Of a stretch of DNA of 64,000 nt, positions 7,144-16,182 are shown one piece after another. The notes under the pieces were generated by a model, which saw only the letters and a list, made by a program, of their open reading frames with translations, was not told the DNA's origin and did not search any database. The first letter of the stretch is position 1; each line of letters starts with the position of its first letter. Source of the DNA: Sphingomonas sp. KR3-1 (GTDB lineage: Bacteria > Pseudomonadota > Alphaproteobacteria > Sphingomonadales > Sphingomonadaceae); NCBI RefSeq assembly GCF_040049295.1, contig NZ_JBDZDQ010000001.1:1736001-1800000 (forward strand), in the 5' to 3' direction. The position numbers and the translations under genes were made by a program.

Positions 7144-8355
7144 ATGCGGTGGAAGTTGGACCGGCAATTGAGGGCGCTGTTGATCGCGCTGGCGATCACC
7201 TCGCTGCTCGGCTTCGGCTTCAAGCAGCATTGCATGCCCGGCGGCTGGACCCAGTCCGAGCAATATACCACCGGCTGCTACAGCGACGCGGTGCCGTTCT
7301 GGACGACGCGCGAAGTCGACAAGGGCAAGATCCCCTATCTGCAGACGCCGATCGAATATCCGGTGCTGACCGGCACGGCGATCTGGATCGAGGGCGCGGC
7401 GACGCACCTGCTCTTCGGCAGATGGGCGAACGACGCCAAGTTCCTGGGCGTGGTGACCGCGGTGAACATCGCGCTCGCCTTCTTGGTGCTGGGGATGCTG
7501 TGGCGCGCGGGACTGGACCGCCGGCGGCTCTGGTGGTGGGCGGCGTCACCGCCGCTGATACTCTATCTCGGGCACAACTGGGACATGATCGCCGTCACGC
7601 TGGCGGTGGCGGCGACGCTGCTGGCGCGCGAGAACCGGCTGGTCCGCGCCGCCGCCGCGGCCGGACTGGGCGTGGCGGCCAAGCTGTTCCCGATCGTGCT
7701 GCTGCCGCTGCTCGGGCTCTCGGCGCTGTTCGAGACGGGCAAGAGCGGGTTCGAGCGCGTGCGCCGCGCCGCGCTGGTGACGCTCGCCGCTATCGGCGCC
7801 TGGGCGGTGGTGAACCTGCCGGTCGCACTACTCGCGCCGGACAACTGGGCGCAATTCTACCTGTTCTCGCAATCGCGCAGCGGCACCGCGGCGGCAAGCT
7901 GGGACGTGCTTGGCAACCTGGGGGTGCTGGCGCTGGGGACGCCGGAGAAGAACCTCTACGCGACGCTTGCCTTCGCGATCGGCGGGGCGGCGATCGTGGC
8001 GCTCGGCTGGCGGCGGCACCGCGCCCGGCTGTGGCTGCTCTTCACGCCGCTGCTCGCCTGGTTCCTGCTGACCAACAAGGTCTATTCGCCGCAATTCGAC
8101 CTGTGGCTGTGGCCGCTGCTGGTGATCACCGCGCCGCGGCTATGGCCGGTGGCGCTGTTCGCAGTGACGAGCGTGTGGGCCTATTTCGCCGAATTCTGGT
8201 TCTTCGCCGCGATGGACGGGGCCTGGCCGGCCGCGAGCACCACCGACATCGCCTGCGCCGCGATCGTGCGCGCGATCGTGATGCTCTGGATCATCGCGGA
8301 CTGCGTCTTCCGCCAGCCGCCAGAATGGGTGGGGCGCTGGCCGGTGCGGGACTGA
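7144..8355 (+). CDS. GT87-like polyprenol-phosphate-dependent glycosyltransferase, integral membrane
   Basis: 403 residues with about ten hydrophobic spans. The first loop carries QTPIEYPVLTG and the mid-protein carries SPPLILYLGHNWDM, as in DUF2029/GT87 (GT-C fold) mannosyltransferase-like proteins, which use lipid-linked sugar donors on the periplasmic face. AAGGAG six bases before ATG 7144 fixes the start. It is divergent from the radical SAM gene across a 72-bp gap holding the SOS box, so it might also respond to it. The acceptor is unknown. Confidence 0.72.
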   Translation: MRWKLDRQLRALLIALAITSLLGFGFKQHCMPGGWTQSEQYTTGCYSDAVPFWTTREVDKGKIPYLQTPIEYPVLTGTAIWIEGAATHLLFGRWANDAKFLGVVTAVNIALAFLVLGMLWRAGLDRRRLWWWAASPPLILYLGHNWDMIAVTLAVAATLLARENRLVRAAAAAGLGVAAKLFPIVLLPLLGLSALFETGKSGFERVRRAALVTLAAIGAWAVVNLPVALLAPDNWAQFYLFSQSRSGTAAASWDVLGNLGVLALGTPEKNLYATLAFAIGGAAIVALGWRRHRARLWLLFTPLLAWFLLTNKVYSPQFDLWLWPLLVITAPRLWPVALFAVTSVWAYFAEFWFFAAMDGAWPAASTTDIACAAIVRAIVMLWIIADCVFRQPPEWVGRWPVRD

Positions 8356-8361
8356 GGCAAT

Positions 8362-8470
8362 CCGTCATCCCCGCGAAAGCGAGGACCCATCTCCCGGACT
8401 TTCCGAGATCACGACCGCCGTATTCGCTGCATCTGCAGGCGATGGGCCCCCGCTTCCGCGGGGGTGACGG
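8362..8470. repeat. Pair of inverted REP-like arms between convergent genes
   Basis: CCGTCATCCCCGCG at 8362 and the inverted partner CGCGGGGGTGACGG ending at 8470 bracket a roughly 50-base spacer; the longer arms (8362-8390, 8442-8470) are complementary with some mismatches. It lies between the GT87-like gene and the convergent secreted protein and probably terminates both. Confidence 0.7.
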
Positions 8471-8476
8471 CTAACA

Positions 8477-8884
8477 TCAAGGCAGCGGCAGGTTCTGCTC
8501 TTCCTTCTTGCGCGCGCGGGTCTCGGCCTTGGCCGCGGTCGCTTCCTTGACGAAGCAGCCGGTGGTGCCGCCGACGCCGGCGGTGGTGCAGCTGCCGGTG
8601 CCGAAGCCGCCCGCGGTGACGGCGTCCTGCGAGCGCACCGCCCAGCTCTCCGTCTGCTGCGGCGGGCCGGCCTGCTCGCGCAGGTTCGACGGGATCCGGT
8701 AGCGCTCGGCCTCGTCGAGGCGCTTGCAGACGACGATCTCCTCGCCGTTCGAATTGGTCGGGCACTTGTCCTTGCCGTAGATCAGCAGCACGCCGTTCTG
8801 CGGCGCGTTCTGCGCGTGCGCGGCGGCAGGCAGCAGCATCGGCACGGCAGCGAGCGCGCCTGCGATCAGGATCCGGTTCAACAT
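8477..8884 (-). CDS. Hypothetical exported protein
   Basis: 135 residues. A clear signal peptide ends AAAHAQ near residue 25, and there are four Cys in the mature part (CPTN, VVCKR, GSCTT, GCFVK), which could form two disulfides in the periplasm. AGGAG precedes ATG 8884. No domain is recognised; the tail is Lys/Glu-rich. The type is common in sphingomonads. It stands alone between the repeat element and coq7. Confidence 0.72.
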   Translation of the reverse strand: MLNRILIAGALAAVPMLLPAAAHAQNAPQNGVLLIYGKDKCPTNSNGEEIVVCKRLDEAERYRIPSNLREQAGPPQQTESWAVRSQDAVTAGGFGTGSCTTAGVGGTTGCFVKEATAAKAETRARKKEEQNLPLP

Positions 8885-8926
8885 CGGCTTACTCCTCTGG
8901 TCCGGTCATCGAATGGAACGGGGGCT

Positions 8927-9460
8927 TTATATCCGTTTCGATACCGCAATGGCAGCACGGCAGCCCATGCGGATCAATCCAGACAATACCGGATAGGCCG
9001 GGGCATTTTCAGCACCGTGCGCGAGCGCGGTATCGCGGTGCTCGAGCTCCTCGTCGCGGAACTTGGCGACGGCTTCGGCAAGCTCGGGGTCGCCGGCGCC
9101 GAGCTCCTCGAGCTGCTGCTGGTAGTGGAGATCGATCTCGGTCTCGATCGCGGCGGTGCAGGCCATCGCCGCCTCCGGGCCGATCGCCGCGGTGACGGCG
9201 CCGAGCGCGAAGCCGGCGACATCCCAGAAGGGCTGGAGCGCCGTCGGGCGCACGCCGCGCCGCGCGATCATCGCATCGAAAAAGGCGCGGTGGCGCTCCT
9301 CCTGGCTCGCCATGCCGGCGATCATCCGCGCGGCGGGCGTGCGATCGCCCATCACCGCGAGCTGGCCGGCATAGATGCGCGTCGCGCCATATTCGCCCGC
9401 CTGATCGACGCGGACCATCGAGCTGGTGCCCTCGCGCCGATCGCCGGGCTTCCAGCTCAT
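8927..9460 (-). CDS. coq7: Demethoxyubiquinone hydroxylase Coq7
   Basis: 177 residues. Ferritin-like di-iron monooxygenase of the Coq7/UbiF-replacing family: MVRVDQAGEYGATRIYAGQ and EERHRAFFDAMI supply the first Glu and ExxH ligands, and ETEIDLHYQ and RDEELEHRDTAL the second set. It catalyses the penultimate hydroxylation in ubiquinone synthesis. It overlaps the dsbB stop in ATGA (9460-9457), so it is coupled to that gene at the end of the nadD operon. Other ubiquinone genes in the window: ubiG at 31938. Confidence 0.93.
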   Translation of the reverse strand: MSWKPGDRREGTSSMVRVDQAGEYGATRIYAGQLAVMGDRTPAARMIAGMASQEERHRAFFDAMIARRGVRPTALQPFWDVAGFALGAVTAAIGPEAAMACTAAIETEIDLHYQQQLEELGAGDPELAEAVAKFRDEELEHRDTALAHGAENAPAYPVLSGLIRMGCRAAIAVSKRI

Positions 9461-9939
9461 CGCCGGGCCTTCCGAACCGAGAGCGCGAAGATGACCGCCG
9501 CGCCGGTGAGCGAGATAATCGCGTTGAAGCCGGCCAGGCTGATCCCGAACAGCGTCCATTGCGGCACGTCGCAGCGAATCAGCGGACGGCGCAGCGCATC
9601 GGTCAGCATGTCCATCGGGTTGCTGCCATGGACCTGGGCAGTGCAGGCAGTGATGCCCTGCCACCAATGATATTCGACGCCGGCATGGAACACGCCGATG
9701 CCGCCGCTCACCGCCACGGCGGCGCCGGCGAGCAGCACGAAGGTCATCCGCAACGGCTTGCCCGGCACGACGAAGGACAGCAGCGCGAACAGGATCGCGA
9801 CATAGTGCGGATAGCGCTGCCACCAGCACATCTCGCACGGCACCAGCCCGAAATGCTCGGACAGGTGCGCGCCGCCGACCAGCGCGAGCGGGAGGAGGAG
9901 CGCGATCCAGCGCGCGATGCGGAGCCCGTCAGCCTGCAT
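9457..9939 (-). CDS. dsbB: Disulfide bond formation protein B
   Basis: 160 residues with four transmembrane segments. The first periplasmic loop bears the redox pair CEMC (LVPCEMCWWQRYPHY), and the second loop bears the other pair (ITACTA ... IRCDVPQW). DsbB reoxidises DsbA and passes electrons to quinone, which makes its coupling to coq7 interesting though not necessarily functional. Start ATG 9939 lies four bases after the ctpA stop. Confidence 0.92.
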   Translation of the reverse strand: MQADGLRIARWIALLLPLALVGGAHLSEHFGLVPCEMCWWQRYPHYVAILFALLSFVVPGKPLRMTFVLLAGAAVAVSGGIGVFHAGVEYHWWQGITACTAQVHGSNPMDMLTDALRRPLIRCDVPQWTLFGISLAGFNAIISLTGAAVIFALSVRKARR

Positions 9940-9942
9940 GGC

Positions 9943-11295
9943 TTACTTGCTCTTCGTCGCGGCGACCTGGGTCTTGGGCCCGAGGCGCGCGATGCTCTGG
10001 ACGGCGTAGCTCAGCTGGAAGTCGTCAACGCCCTCCTTCTTGAGCTGCTCGGCGGTCTTGGCGAAGCGCGGATCGGTGCGGGCGTCGTCCTCGAGCACCG
10101 AATCATCGACCTTGTCGTTGTTGATCAGATGCGCGCGCAGATCGGCCTCGCGGATCGCCGGGCGGCTCTTATAGTCGGGATCGGTGAGCTGCGGCACGAG
10201 CAGATCGGGCTTGATCCCGCCTTCCTGCACCGAGCGGCCCGAGGGCGTGTAGTAGCGCGCGGTGGTGAGGCGCAGCGCGGCGCGCGGGCCCATCGGCAGG
10301 ATCGACTGGACCGAGCCCTTGCCGAAGCTGCGCACGCCCATGACGAGCGCGCGGTGATGATCCTGGAGCGCGCCGGCGACGATCTCCGAGGCCGAGGCGG
10401 TGCCCGCGTCGATCAGCACGACCACGGGGAGCCCCTTGGCGAGATCGCCGGGGATCGAGGTCATGCCGGGCTCGTTCACATCGGCATACCAGCGCTCGAT
10501 ATCGGTCTTCTCGCGGCCGCGCTGCGAGACGATCTCGCCGTGCGACAGGAACACGTCGGACACTTCGATCGCCTGGCTGAGCAGCCCGCCGCCATTCTCG
10601 CGCAGATCGACGATATAGCCGAGCGGCTTGTGGCCGAGCTTCTTGTCGATCTCGGCGATGGCCTTGGCGGTGTCGGCGCCGGTCTGCGCAGTGAAGGTGT
10701 TGATGTTGATGATGCCGACGCCGTCCTTGACGTCCCACTTCACCGGCTTCTGGACGATCACTTCGCGCGTCATCGTGAAGGTGAGCGGCTTGTCGGCTCC
10801 GGGGCGGACCACGGTGAGCGTCACCTTGGTGCCGGGCTTGCCGCGCATCGATTCGATCGCCTCGTCGAGGCTGCCGCCGACGATGAACTTGCCGTCGATA
10901 TGGGTGATGAAGTCGCCCGACTTCATGCCCGCGCGCGCGGCCGGGGTGTCCTCGGTCGGCGCGATGACCTTCACGGCGCCGTCTTCCTGGGTGACCGTCA
11001 GGCCGAGGCCGCCGTAATTGCCGTCGGTCTGGATCTTGAGATTGTCGAAATCGAGCCCGTCGGCGAAGCTCGAATGCGGATCGAGCGCGGCGAGCATGCC
11101 CTGGATCGCGCCCTTCATCAGCGTGGCGTCGTCGACCTTGTCGACGTAGTTCGCCTTCACCTGGCTGTAGACTTCCATGAAGGTGTCGAGCTCCTTGAAG
11201 CTCGAAGTATCGACGCTCGCCATGGCGCCCGAGGCGATAGGGACGAGCGCCAGCGCGCCGACGGCGGCGGTGACCTGAAGGAACGAACGAAGCAT
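9943..11295 (-). CDS. ctpA: Carboxyl-terminal processing protease, S41 family
   Basis: 450 residues. Signal peptide, a PDZ domain at about 85-170 (YGGLGLTVTQEDGAVKVIAP), then the S41 catalytic domain. The Ser lies in AGTASASEIVAGAL (about 301-303) and the Lys in VRSFGKGSVQ (Lys326), a Ser-Lys dyad. It acts in the periplasm, trimming envelope proteins or murein hydrolases. It directly follows the EnvC-like gene in an order conserved across alphaproteobacteria, consistent with a shared role in envelope remodelling. Confidence 0.93.
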   Translation of the reverse strand: MLRSFLQVTAAVGALALVPIASGAMASVDTSSFKELDTFMEVYSQVKANYVDKVDDATLMKGAIQGMLAALDPHSSFADGLDFDNLKIQTDGNYGGLGLTVTQEDGAVKVIAPTEDTPAARAGMKSGDFITHIDGKFIVGGSLDEAIESMRGKPGTKVTLTVVRPGADKPLTFTMTREVIVQKPVKWDVKDGVGIININTFTAQTGADTAKAIAEIDKKLGHKPLGYIVDLRENGGGLLSQAIEVSDVFLSHGEIVSQRGREKTDIERWYADVNEPGMTSIPGDLAKGLPVVVLIDAGTASASEIVAGALQDHHRALVMGVRSFGKGSVQSILPMGPRAALRLTTARYYTPSGRSVQEGGIKPDLLVPQLTDPDYKSRPAIREADLRAHLINNDKVDDSVLEDDARTDPRFAKTAEQLKKEGVDDFQLSYAVQSIARLGPKTQVAATKSK

Positions 11296-11363
11296 AACGA
11301 CTTTCCGGAAACGCGGTTCTTGGCGAGCAACCTAGGACGGGATCGCGGCAAATGCACGGCGAT

Positions 11364-12533
11364 TCATCCCAGCAGGCGCGCGAGGTCCATCGGTTCGCCG
11401 CGGCGGCGCAGCTCTATGGTGACGTGCGGGGCCTCGCCGGCAGGGGCGCGGCCGATGCGCATGCCCTGGGCGACCTGCGCCCCGACACGGACCGCGATGC
11501 CGCCCAGCCCGGTGATCGAGCTGGTCCAGCCATTGCCGTGATCGATGATCACCACCCCGCCATAGTCGCGGAACGGCCCGGCGAAGAGGATGCGGCCAGG
11601 CGCGGGGGCGACGGCGACGGCATTGGCGGCGCAGGCGAGCGTGATGCCGCGGGCGCGCACCCCGGTGGCGGAAAGCTCGCCCATGCCGGTGACGACCGCG
11701 CCGGCGATCGGCAGGATATAGGGCGCGCCGCCGCGATGCGTGGTGGGACCGGCGCTGCCGGGGCGCGGCAGCGGGCCGGGAAGCGCCTCGAGCCCGGCCT
11801 GGATCTGTGCGGCCTCGCCGGCGGTCTCCATCTGGTCGACGATCTCGCGGGCATGCTCGCCGAGCGCGATCGCGCGGTCCGATTCGACCAGCGCGCTCGA
11901 CGCCAGCTCGCGCGAACGGGCGCGGTGATCGGCCTCGAGCTTGACCAGGGCGACGCGCTCATTCTCGATCCGGCCGCGCGCCTCGCGGAAGCTGTCTACG
12001 GCGGCGAGCGCCTGGGCGCGGAGCTGGCGGACCCGGCCAAGCTCGGCGCGGACGTCGCGGGTGCGCGCCTCGACCACGGGCATCACCGTGCCGAGCACGG
12101 CGCGGACATGGACCATGTCGGCGGTCGAGCCGGGCTGGACGAGGCCGAGCACCGCCGGGCGGCGAGCCATCGACTGGAGCGCGGCGATCAGGCGGAGGAT
12201 CGGCCCCTGGCGCTCAGCGACTCGGGTGCGCTGCTCGGCGAGCTGGCGATCGACGATCGAGATGCGCGCACGGGCGGCGGCGATATCGGCCTCGGCCGCC
12301 TTGATCCGCTCGGCGGCGGCGGCTTCCTGGGCGCGGGCCTGGCGCGCCTGGTCGCGCTCTGCCGCGGCCTGGCGCTCGAGCGCGGCGCTGCGCGCCTGGG
12401 CGGCGTTGGACTGGGCGGTAGCGTCGCGCAGCCGGCCCTGCTGCTCGGACAGGCTCGGCGCCTGTGCCGCGGCAAGGCTGCCGGTGGCGAGGATCGCCAG
12501 CAGACTGGCGCCGAGAATCAGCGGGCGGAGCAT
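11364..12533 (-). CDS. EnvC-like murein hydrolase activator with degenerate LytM domain
   Basis: 389 residues. A signal peptide, a long Ala/Gln/Arg-rich coiled coil (about 25-245), then a C-terminal M23/LytM fold (about 270-385). The metal-ligand motifs of active LytM enzymes are lost: the usual HxGxD is RARGITLA and the HxH is replaced by PHVTIELR. This fits EnvC proteins, which activate amidases instead of cutting peptidoglycan. Overlapping ORFs in other frames are shadows. It lies between rlmH and ctpA, 69 bp before ctpA. Confidence 0.88.
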   Translation of the reverse strand: MLRPLILGASLLAILATGSLAAAQAPSLSEQQGRLRDATAQSNAAQARSAALERQAAAERDQARQARAQEAAAAERIKAAEADIAAARARISIVDRQLAEQRTRVAERQGPILRLIAALQSMARRPAVLGLVQPGSTADMVHVRAVLGTVMPVVEARTRDVRAELGRVRQLRAQALAAVDSFREARGRIENERVALVKLEADHRARSRELASSALVESDRAIALGEHAREIVDQMETAGEAAQIQAGLEALPGPLPRPGSAGPTTHRGGAPYILPIAGAVVTGMGELSATGVRARGITLACAANAVAVAPAPGRILFAGPFRDYGGVVIIDHGNGWTSSITGLGGIAVRVGAQVAQGMRIGRAPAGEAPHVTIELRRRGEPMDLARLLG

Positions 12534-12539
12534 CGCGGC

Positions 12540-12962
12540 TCAGCCTTCGCGATGATAGGGATGGTTGGCAAGGATCGAGGTGGCGCGCCAGAGCTGCTCG
12601 GCGAGCATCGCGCGGGCCATCATGTGCGGCCAGGTGGCGCGGCCGAAGCTGATCAGCAGGTCCGCCCCGGCGCGCTCGGCATCGCCGAAGCCGTCCGCCG
12701 CGCCGATCAGGAAGCGCGCCTCGCGCACGCCATCGTCCCGCCAGGCACCCAGCCGCTCGGCAATGACGCGCGAGGGCAGGTTCTCGCCGAGCTCGTCGAG
12801 CAGGACGATGCGGGTGGCGCCGGCGATGTCGGGCATCTTGCCGCCGGTATCGGGCAGCTCGGTCACCCGCGTCGGCCATTGGATGCGCTTCAGATAGCGA
12901 TCGACCAACTCCGCCTCGGGGCTGCGGCCGATCTTGCCGCGCGCGATGATGTGGAGCTGCAT
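12540..12962 (-). CDS. rlmH: 23S rRNA pseudouridine-1915 N3-methyltransferase RlmH
   Basis: 140 residues, full length for the SPOUT-class RlmH family. Recognisable blocks: MQLHIIARGKIGRSPE at the N-terminus, IVLLDELGENLPS, FLIGAADGFGD and the ending ANHPYHREG. It methylates pseudouridine 1915 in helix 69 of 23S rRNA on assembled ribosomes. Start ATG 12962. It follows rsfS, its usual partner. Confidence 0.95.
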   Translation of the reverse strand: MQLHIIARGKIGRSPEAELVDRYLKRIQWPTRVTELPDTGGKMPDIAGATRIVLLDELGENLPSRVIAERLGAWRDDGVREARFLIGAADGFGDAERAGADLLISFGRATWPHMMARAMLAEQLWRATSILANHPYHREG

Positions 12963-12989
12963 TGCCGGCGCGGCTCCCTGGTTAGCGAA

Positions 12990-13370
12990 TCAAGCTTGGC
13001 CGGCTTCGCCGAACGACCACATCCGCTCGAGATTGTAGAAGCTGCGCACCTCGGGGCGGAACAGGTGGATGATCACGTCACCCGCGTCGATCAGCACCCA
13101 ATCGGCGGTGGGCAGGCCCTCCACGCGCGGCGTGCGGCCGAACTCGGCCTTGATCTTGTCGGCGAGCTTGACCGCCATCGAGGCGACCTGGCGCGTCGAG
13201 CGCCCCGATGCCACGACCATATAGTCGGCGATGCTGCTCTTGCCGGCGAGCGGGATCGAGATCGTCTCGACCGCCTGATCGTCATCGAGCGACGCCATCA
13301 CGAGCTGATGCAGCGCCTCGACGCTGCCAGCGGCATCGGACGAACGCAGAACATTGGACGAAGTGGCCAA
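12990..13370 (-). CDS. rsfS: Ribosomal silencing factor RsfS
   Basis: 126 residues of the RsfS/Iojap family (IADYMVVASGRSTRQVASMA, LPTADWVLIDAGDVIIHLF, YNLERMWS). It binds uL14 and blocks 50S-30S joining in starvation. Initiation is at an uncommon TTG (13370), preceded by AGGAGG four bases upstream; no other start gives the full family N-terminus. It lies 8 bp after nadD. Confidence 0.93.
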   Translation of the reverse strand: MATSSNVLRSSDAAGSVEALHQLVMASLDDDQAVETISIPLAGKSSIADYMVVASGRSTRQVASMAVKLADKIKAEFGRTPRVEGLPTADWVLIDAGDVIIHLFRPEVRSFYNLERMWSFGEAGQA

Positions 13371-13378
13371 GGGGCCTC

Positions 13379-14116
13379 CTAGGGTTGCAACGGGCCTGTG
13401 CGGTGTTGTGATGGAGACGACGCCGTATCCGAACCTGTCAAAGTGTCACCTTGACGGGTACCCGCATAACGCCGGTGCCAGGCGGGATCGGCGGCCCTAA
13501 GGCTCGTCGCCGACGTAGGATCGGGGCGGAAGCGCAACAGCACGAGGGCCGGCAATCTCCAACGCGTCCAGTTCTTCGCCTGGCCTGCGGGCCGCACAGC
13601 GCGCCGCAGCCAACCCATTGCAGGACTTGCATGGGCGTCCCGGTCATACCCCGGACGCGCGATCACCGCAATCGGAACCTGCTCGGCAATCGTGCGCCAG
13701 CGCTCCCATTTGTGGAATTGCGCCAGATTGTCCGCGCCCATCAGCCAGATGAAGCGATGGCGCGGGAAGAGCCGGGGCAGCTTGCGGATCGTATCGGCGG
13801 TGTAGCGCGTCTTGATCCGCTTCTCGATCCCGGTCACCCGGATCGGCGCGTGGCGCGCCATCGCCCGGGCCGAGGCCATGCGCGCCTTGAACGGCGCCAT
13901 GCCGGCCTTGTCCTTCAGCGGATTGCCCGGCGAGACCAGCCACCACACCTCGTCGAGCCCCAGCGCGCGAATCGCGTGGAGCGAGAGCTTGCGGTGCCCC
14001 AGATGCGCGGGATTGAACGAACCGCCGAGCAGGCCGATGCGCCTGGCATTTCTCGAAACCGGCCTGTGCACGTTTATTGTCGAAGCCTTCCCCGCTTGAT
14101 ACGCAATGGCCTGCAT
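13379..14116 (-). CDS. nadD: Nicotinate-nucleotide adenylyltransferase NadD
   Basis: 245 residues with the nucleotidyltransferase signature GLLGGSFNPAHLGH at about 28-41, WLVSPGNPLK, MGADNLAQFHKWERW and RYTADTIRKL. It converts NaMN to deamido-NAD. The start is uncertain: ATG 14116 lacks a good ribosome site and adds about 25 residues before the domain; an internal GTG near VHRPVS is an alternative. The C-terminal tail after the usual end (WHRRY) is about 25 residues longer than expected. First gene of the nadD-to-coq7 run. Confidence 0.92.
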   Translation of the reverse strand: MQAIAYQAGKASTINVHRPVSRNARRIGLLGGSFNPAHLGHRKLSLHAIRALGLDEVWWLVSPGNPLKDKAGMAPFKARMASARAMARHAPIRVTGIEKRIKTRYTADTIRKLPRLFPRHRFIWLMGADNLAQFHKWERWRTIAEQVPIAVIARPGYDRDAHASPAMGWLRRAVRPAGQAKNWTRWRLPALVLLRFRPDPTSATSLRAADPAWHRRYAGTRQGDTLTGSDTASSPSQHRTGPLQP

Positions 14117-14136
14117 ATAGCGACTTGGGGGGTATC

Positions 14137-16179
14137 ATGCGCAAGACAGCGCTCGGCATCGCATTCTCGGCCTGGATCGGCTGCATCGGCGCGGCGACGC
14201 CGCCGCCCGCGGACGAGGTGGCGGTCTTCCTCAAGGGCCAGGACATCAACCCCGCCAGCGCCGCCGCGGTCGATGCGCGCTGCGCCGCCGCCGACGCGCT
14301 ATCGAAGAAGCTGTTCAAGGCGCTCGAGGCGCGCAGCGGCCCGGCGAGCATCGCGGGCGACTATCAGCGCTATGATACGCTGCTCAACCTGATCGGCGAC
14401 ACCACCGGCCAGATGTATTTCATCTCGCAGACCAGCACCAAGGCGCCGGTGCGCGATGCCGGCCAGAAATGCTCGGAGCAGCTCTCCGCGATCAGCACCG
14501 ACATCTCGCTGTCGCGCCCGGTCTACGACCGGCTGGCGGCGATCCCCAGGGCCGGGCTCGACGCGAAGACGGCGTTCACGCTCGACAAGCAGCTGCTCTC
14601 CTACCGGCTGGCCGGCGTCGACCGCGACGCGCCGACGCGCGCGAAGATCGCCCAGCTCAACAAGGACATCACCACGGTCGGCCTCGAGTTCGACCGCAAC
14701 ATCTCCGAGGACAAGACCGGCGTCACCCTGCCCGCCGATGCGCTGGCGGGGATGCCGCAGGACTATATCGACGCGCACAAGCCCGGCGCGGACGGCAAGA
14801 TCCACCTGACCACGACCTATCCGGACGTGTTCCCGATCTTCAAGTTCGCCGACCGGCCCGAGACGCGCAAGGCGGTCTATCTCGCCTTCGTCAACCGCGC
14901 GCATCCGGTGAACGACCCGGTGCTCGCCAAGCTGATCGCCAAGCGCCAGGAGCTCGCGCAGACGCTGGGCTTCCCCGATTATGCGACGCTGATCACCAAG
15001 GACAAGATGATCGGATCGCCCCAGCGGGCGCAGACCTTCCTCGATGAGATCAACGGCGCGGCGATGGCGGCGGCGAAGCGCGATACCGACCGGCTGCTCG
15101 CGCGCTATCGCCAGATCGACCCCAATGCGACCGAGCTGCACGGCTGGGACACCGGCTATGTCAGCAACCTGGTGAAGAAGGAGCAATATGACGTCGATGC
15201 GAGCGTCGTGCGGCAATATTTCACGCTCGCCAAGGCACAGAAGGGCATCTTCCAGCTGGTCCACGACCTGTTCGGCGGCGATATCCGCCCCTGGCAGGGC
15301 GCGCCGGTCTGGGCGCCGGGGGTGAGCGCCTGGGAGCTGTGGGACGGCAAGACGCTGGTCGGTCGCTTCTACCTCGACCTCTCCCCGCGCGAAGGCAAGT
15401 ACAACCATGCCGCGCAGTTCGGCATCCAGGCCGGCGTCGCCGGCGCGCGGATCCCGGTGGGCGCGCTGCTCTGCAACTTCCCGGCGACCGGGCCGATGGA
15501 CCATGGCGATGTCGAGACCTTCCTCCACGAGTTCGGCCACCTGATCCACAGCCTCTATTCAGGGCACCAGCGCTTCGCGACGCAGGGCATGGACCAGCTG
15601 CAATGGGACTTCATCGAATCCCCCTCGCAGCTGCTCGAGGAATGGGTGTGGGACTATGACACGCTCAAGGCCTTTGCGAGCAACGACAAGGGCGAGCCGA
15701 TCCCGGCGGCCTTGGTCGCCAAGATGAACGCGGCGCGGCATTTCGGCGAGGCGGCGAGCTGGCAGCGCCAGCTCGGCTTCTCGGCGGTGTCGCTGGGCTT
15801 CTACACCAAGCCCGCCGGCTTCGACCTGGCGAGCAACTATCTCGAGCTCTACAATCGCTATTCACTGGTGAAGGAAGACCCGCAGGCCCACATGTATGCC
15901 GCGTTCGGCCATCTCAACGGCTATTCGGCGATCTACTATACCTACACCTGGTCCAAGGCGATCGCGCTCGACCTGTTCACCCGCTTCAAGGCCGAGGGGA
16001 TGCGCAACCCGAAGACCGCGATCGCCTATCGCCGCGCGGTGCTCGATCCGGGCGGGTCGGAGCCGGCGGACCAGCTGATCCGCAACTTCCTGGCGCGCGA
16101 CACCAACACCAAGGCGTTCCGCGACGAGCTCGGGCTCTCGACGGCGCCAGTGACGGCGCCAGTGACGGCGGCAAAATAG
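14137..16179 (+). CDS. M3 family metallopeptidase (oligopeptidase)
   Basis: 680 residues. Signal peptide at the N-terminus, a long helical domain, and the zinc motif HEFGHLIHSLYS (HExxH) with the downstream Glu in a WDFIESPSQLLEEW block, as in thimet oligopeptidase/Dcp enzymes. It is probably periplasmic and degrades short peptides. ATG 14137 follows a GGGGGG ribosome site; the longer reading frame from 14077 lacks the signal peptide. The last codons contain a 12-bp tandem repeat (APVT twice), prone to slippage. It diverges from nadD across a 20-bp gap. Confidence 0.92.
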   Translation: MRKTALGIAFSAWIGCIGAATPPPADEVAVFLKGQDINPASAAAVDARCAAADALSKKLFKALEARSGPASIAGDYQRYDTLLNLIGDTTGQMYFISQTSTKAPVRDAGQKCSEQLSAISTDISLSRPVYDRLAAIPRAGLDAKTAFTLDKQLLSYRLAGVDRDAPTRAKIAQLNKDITTVGLEFDRNISEDKTGVTLPADALAGMPQDYIDAHKPGADGKIHLTTTYPDVFPIFKFADRPETRKAVYLAFVNRAHPVNDPVLAKLIAKRQELAQTLGFPDYATLITKDKMIGSPQRAQTFLDEINGAAMAAAKRDTDRLLARYRQIDPNATELHGWDTGYVSNLVKKEQYDVDASVVRQYFTLAKAQKGIFQLVHDLFGGDIRPWQGAPVWAPGVSAWELWDGKTLVGRFYLDLSPREGKYNHAAQFGIQAGVAGARIPVGALLCNFPATGPMDHGDVETFLHEFGHLIHSLYSGHQRFATQGMDQLQWDFIESPSQLLEEWVWDYDTLKAFASNDKGEPIPAALVAKMNAARHFGEAASWQRQLGFSAVSLGFYTKPAGFDLASNYLELYNRYSLVKEDPQAHMYAAFGHLNGYSAIYYTYTWSKAIALDLFTRFKAEGMRNPKTAIAYRRAVLDPGGSEPADQLIRNFLARDTNTKAFRDELGLSTAPVTAPVTAAK

Positions 16180-16182
16180 CGG

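Noticed and set aside
13349..13363. GAAC-N7-GAAG near the rsfS start as a third SOS box
   Set aside because: The second half-site is imperfect and it lies within the rsfS coding sequence; only the exact boxes at 7074 and 33739 are kept.
9559..13382. Two long plus-strand frames opposite dsbB-ctpA-envC-rlmH-rsfS
   Set aside because: They mirror well-identified genes and lack any recognisable motif.
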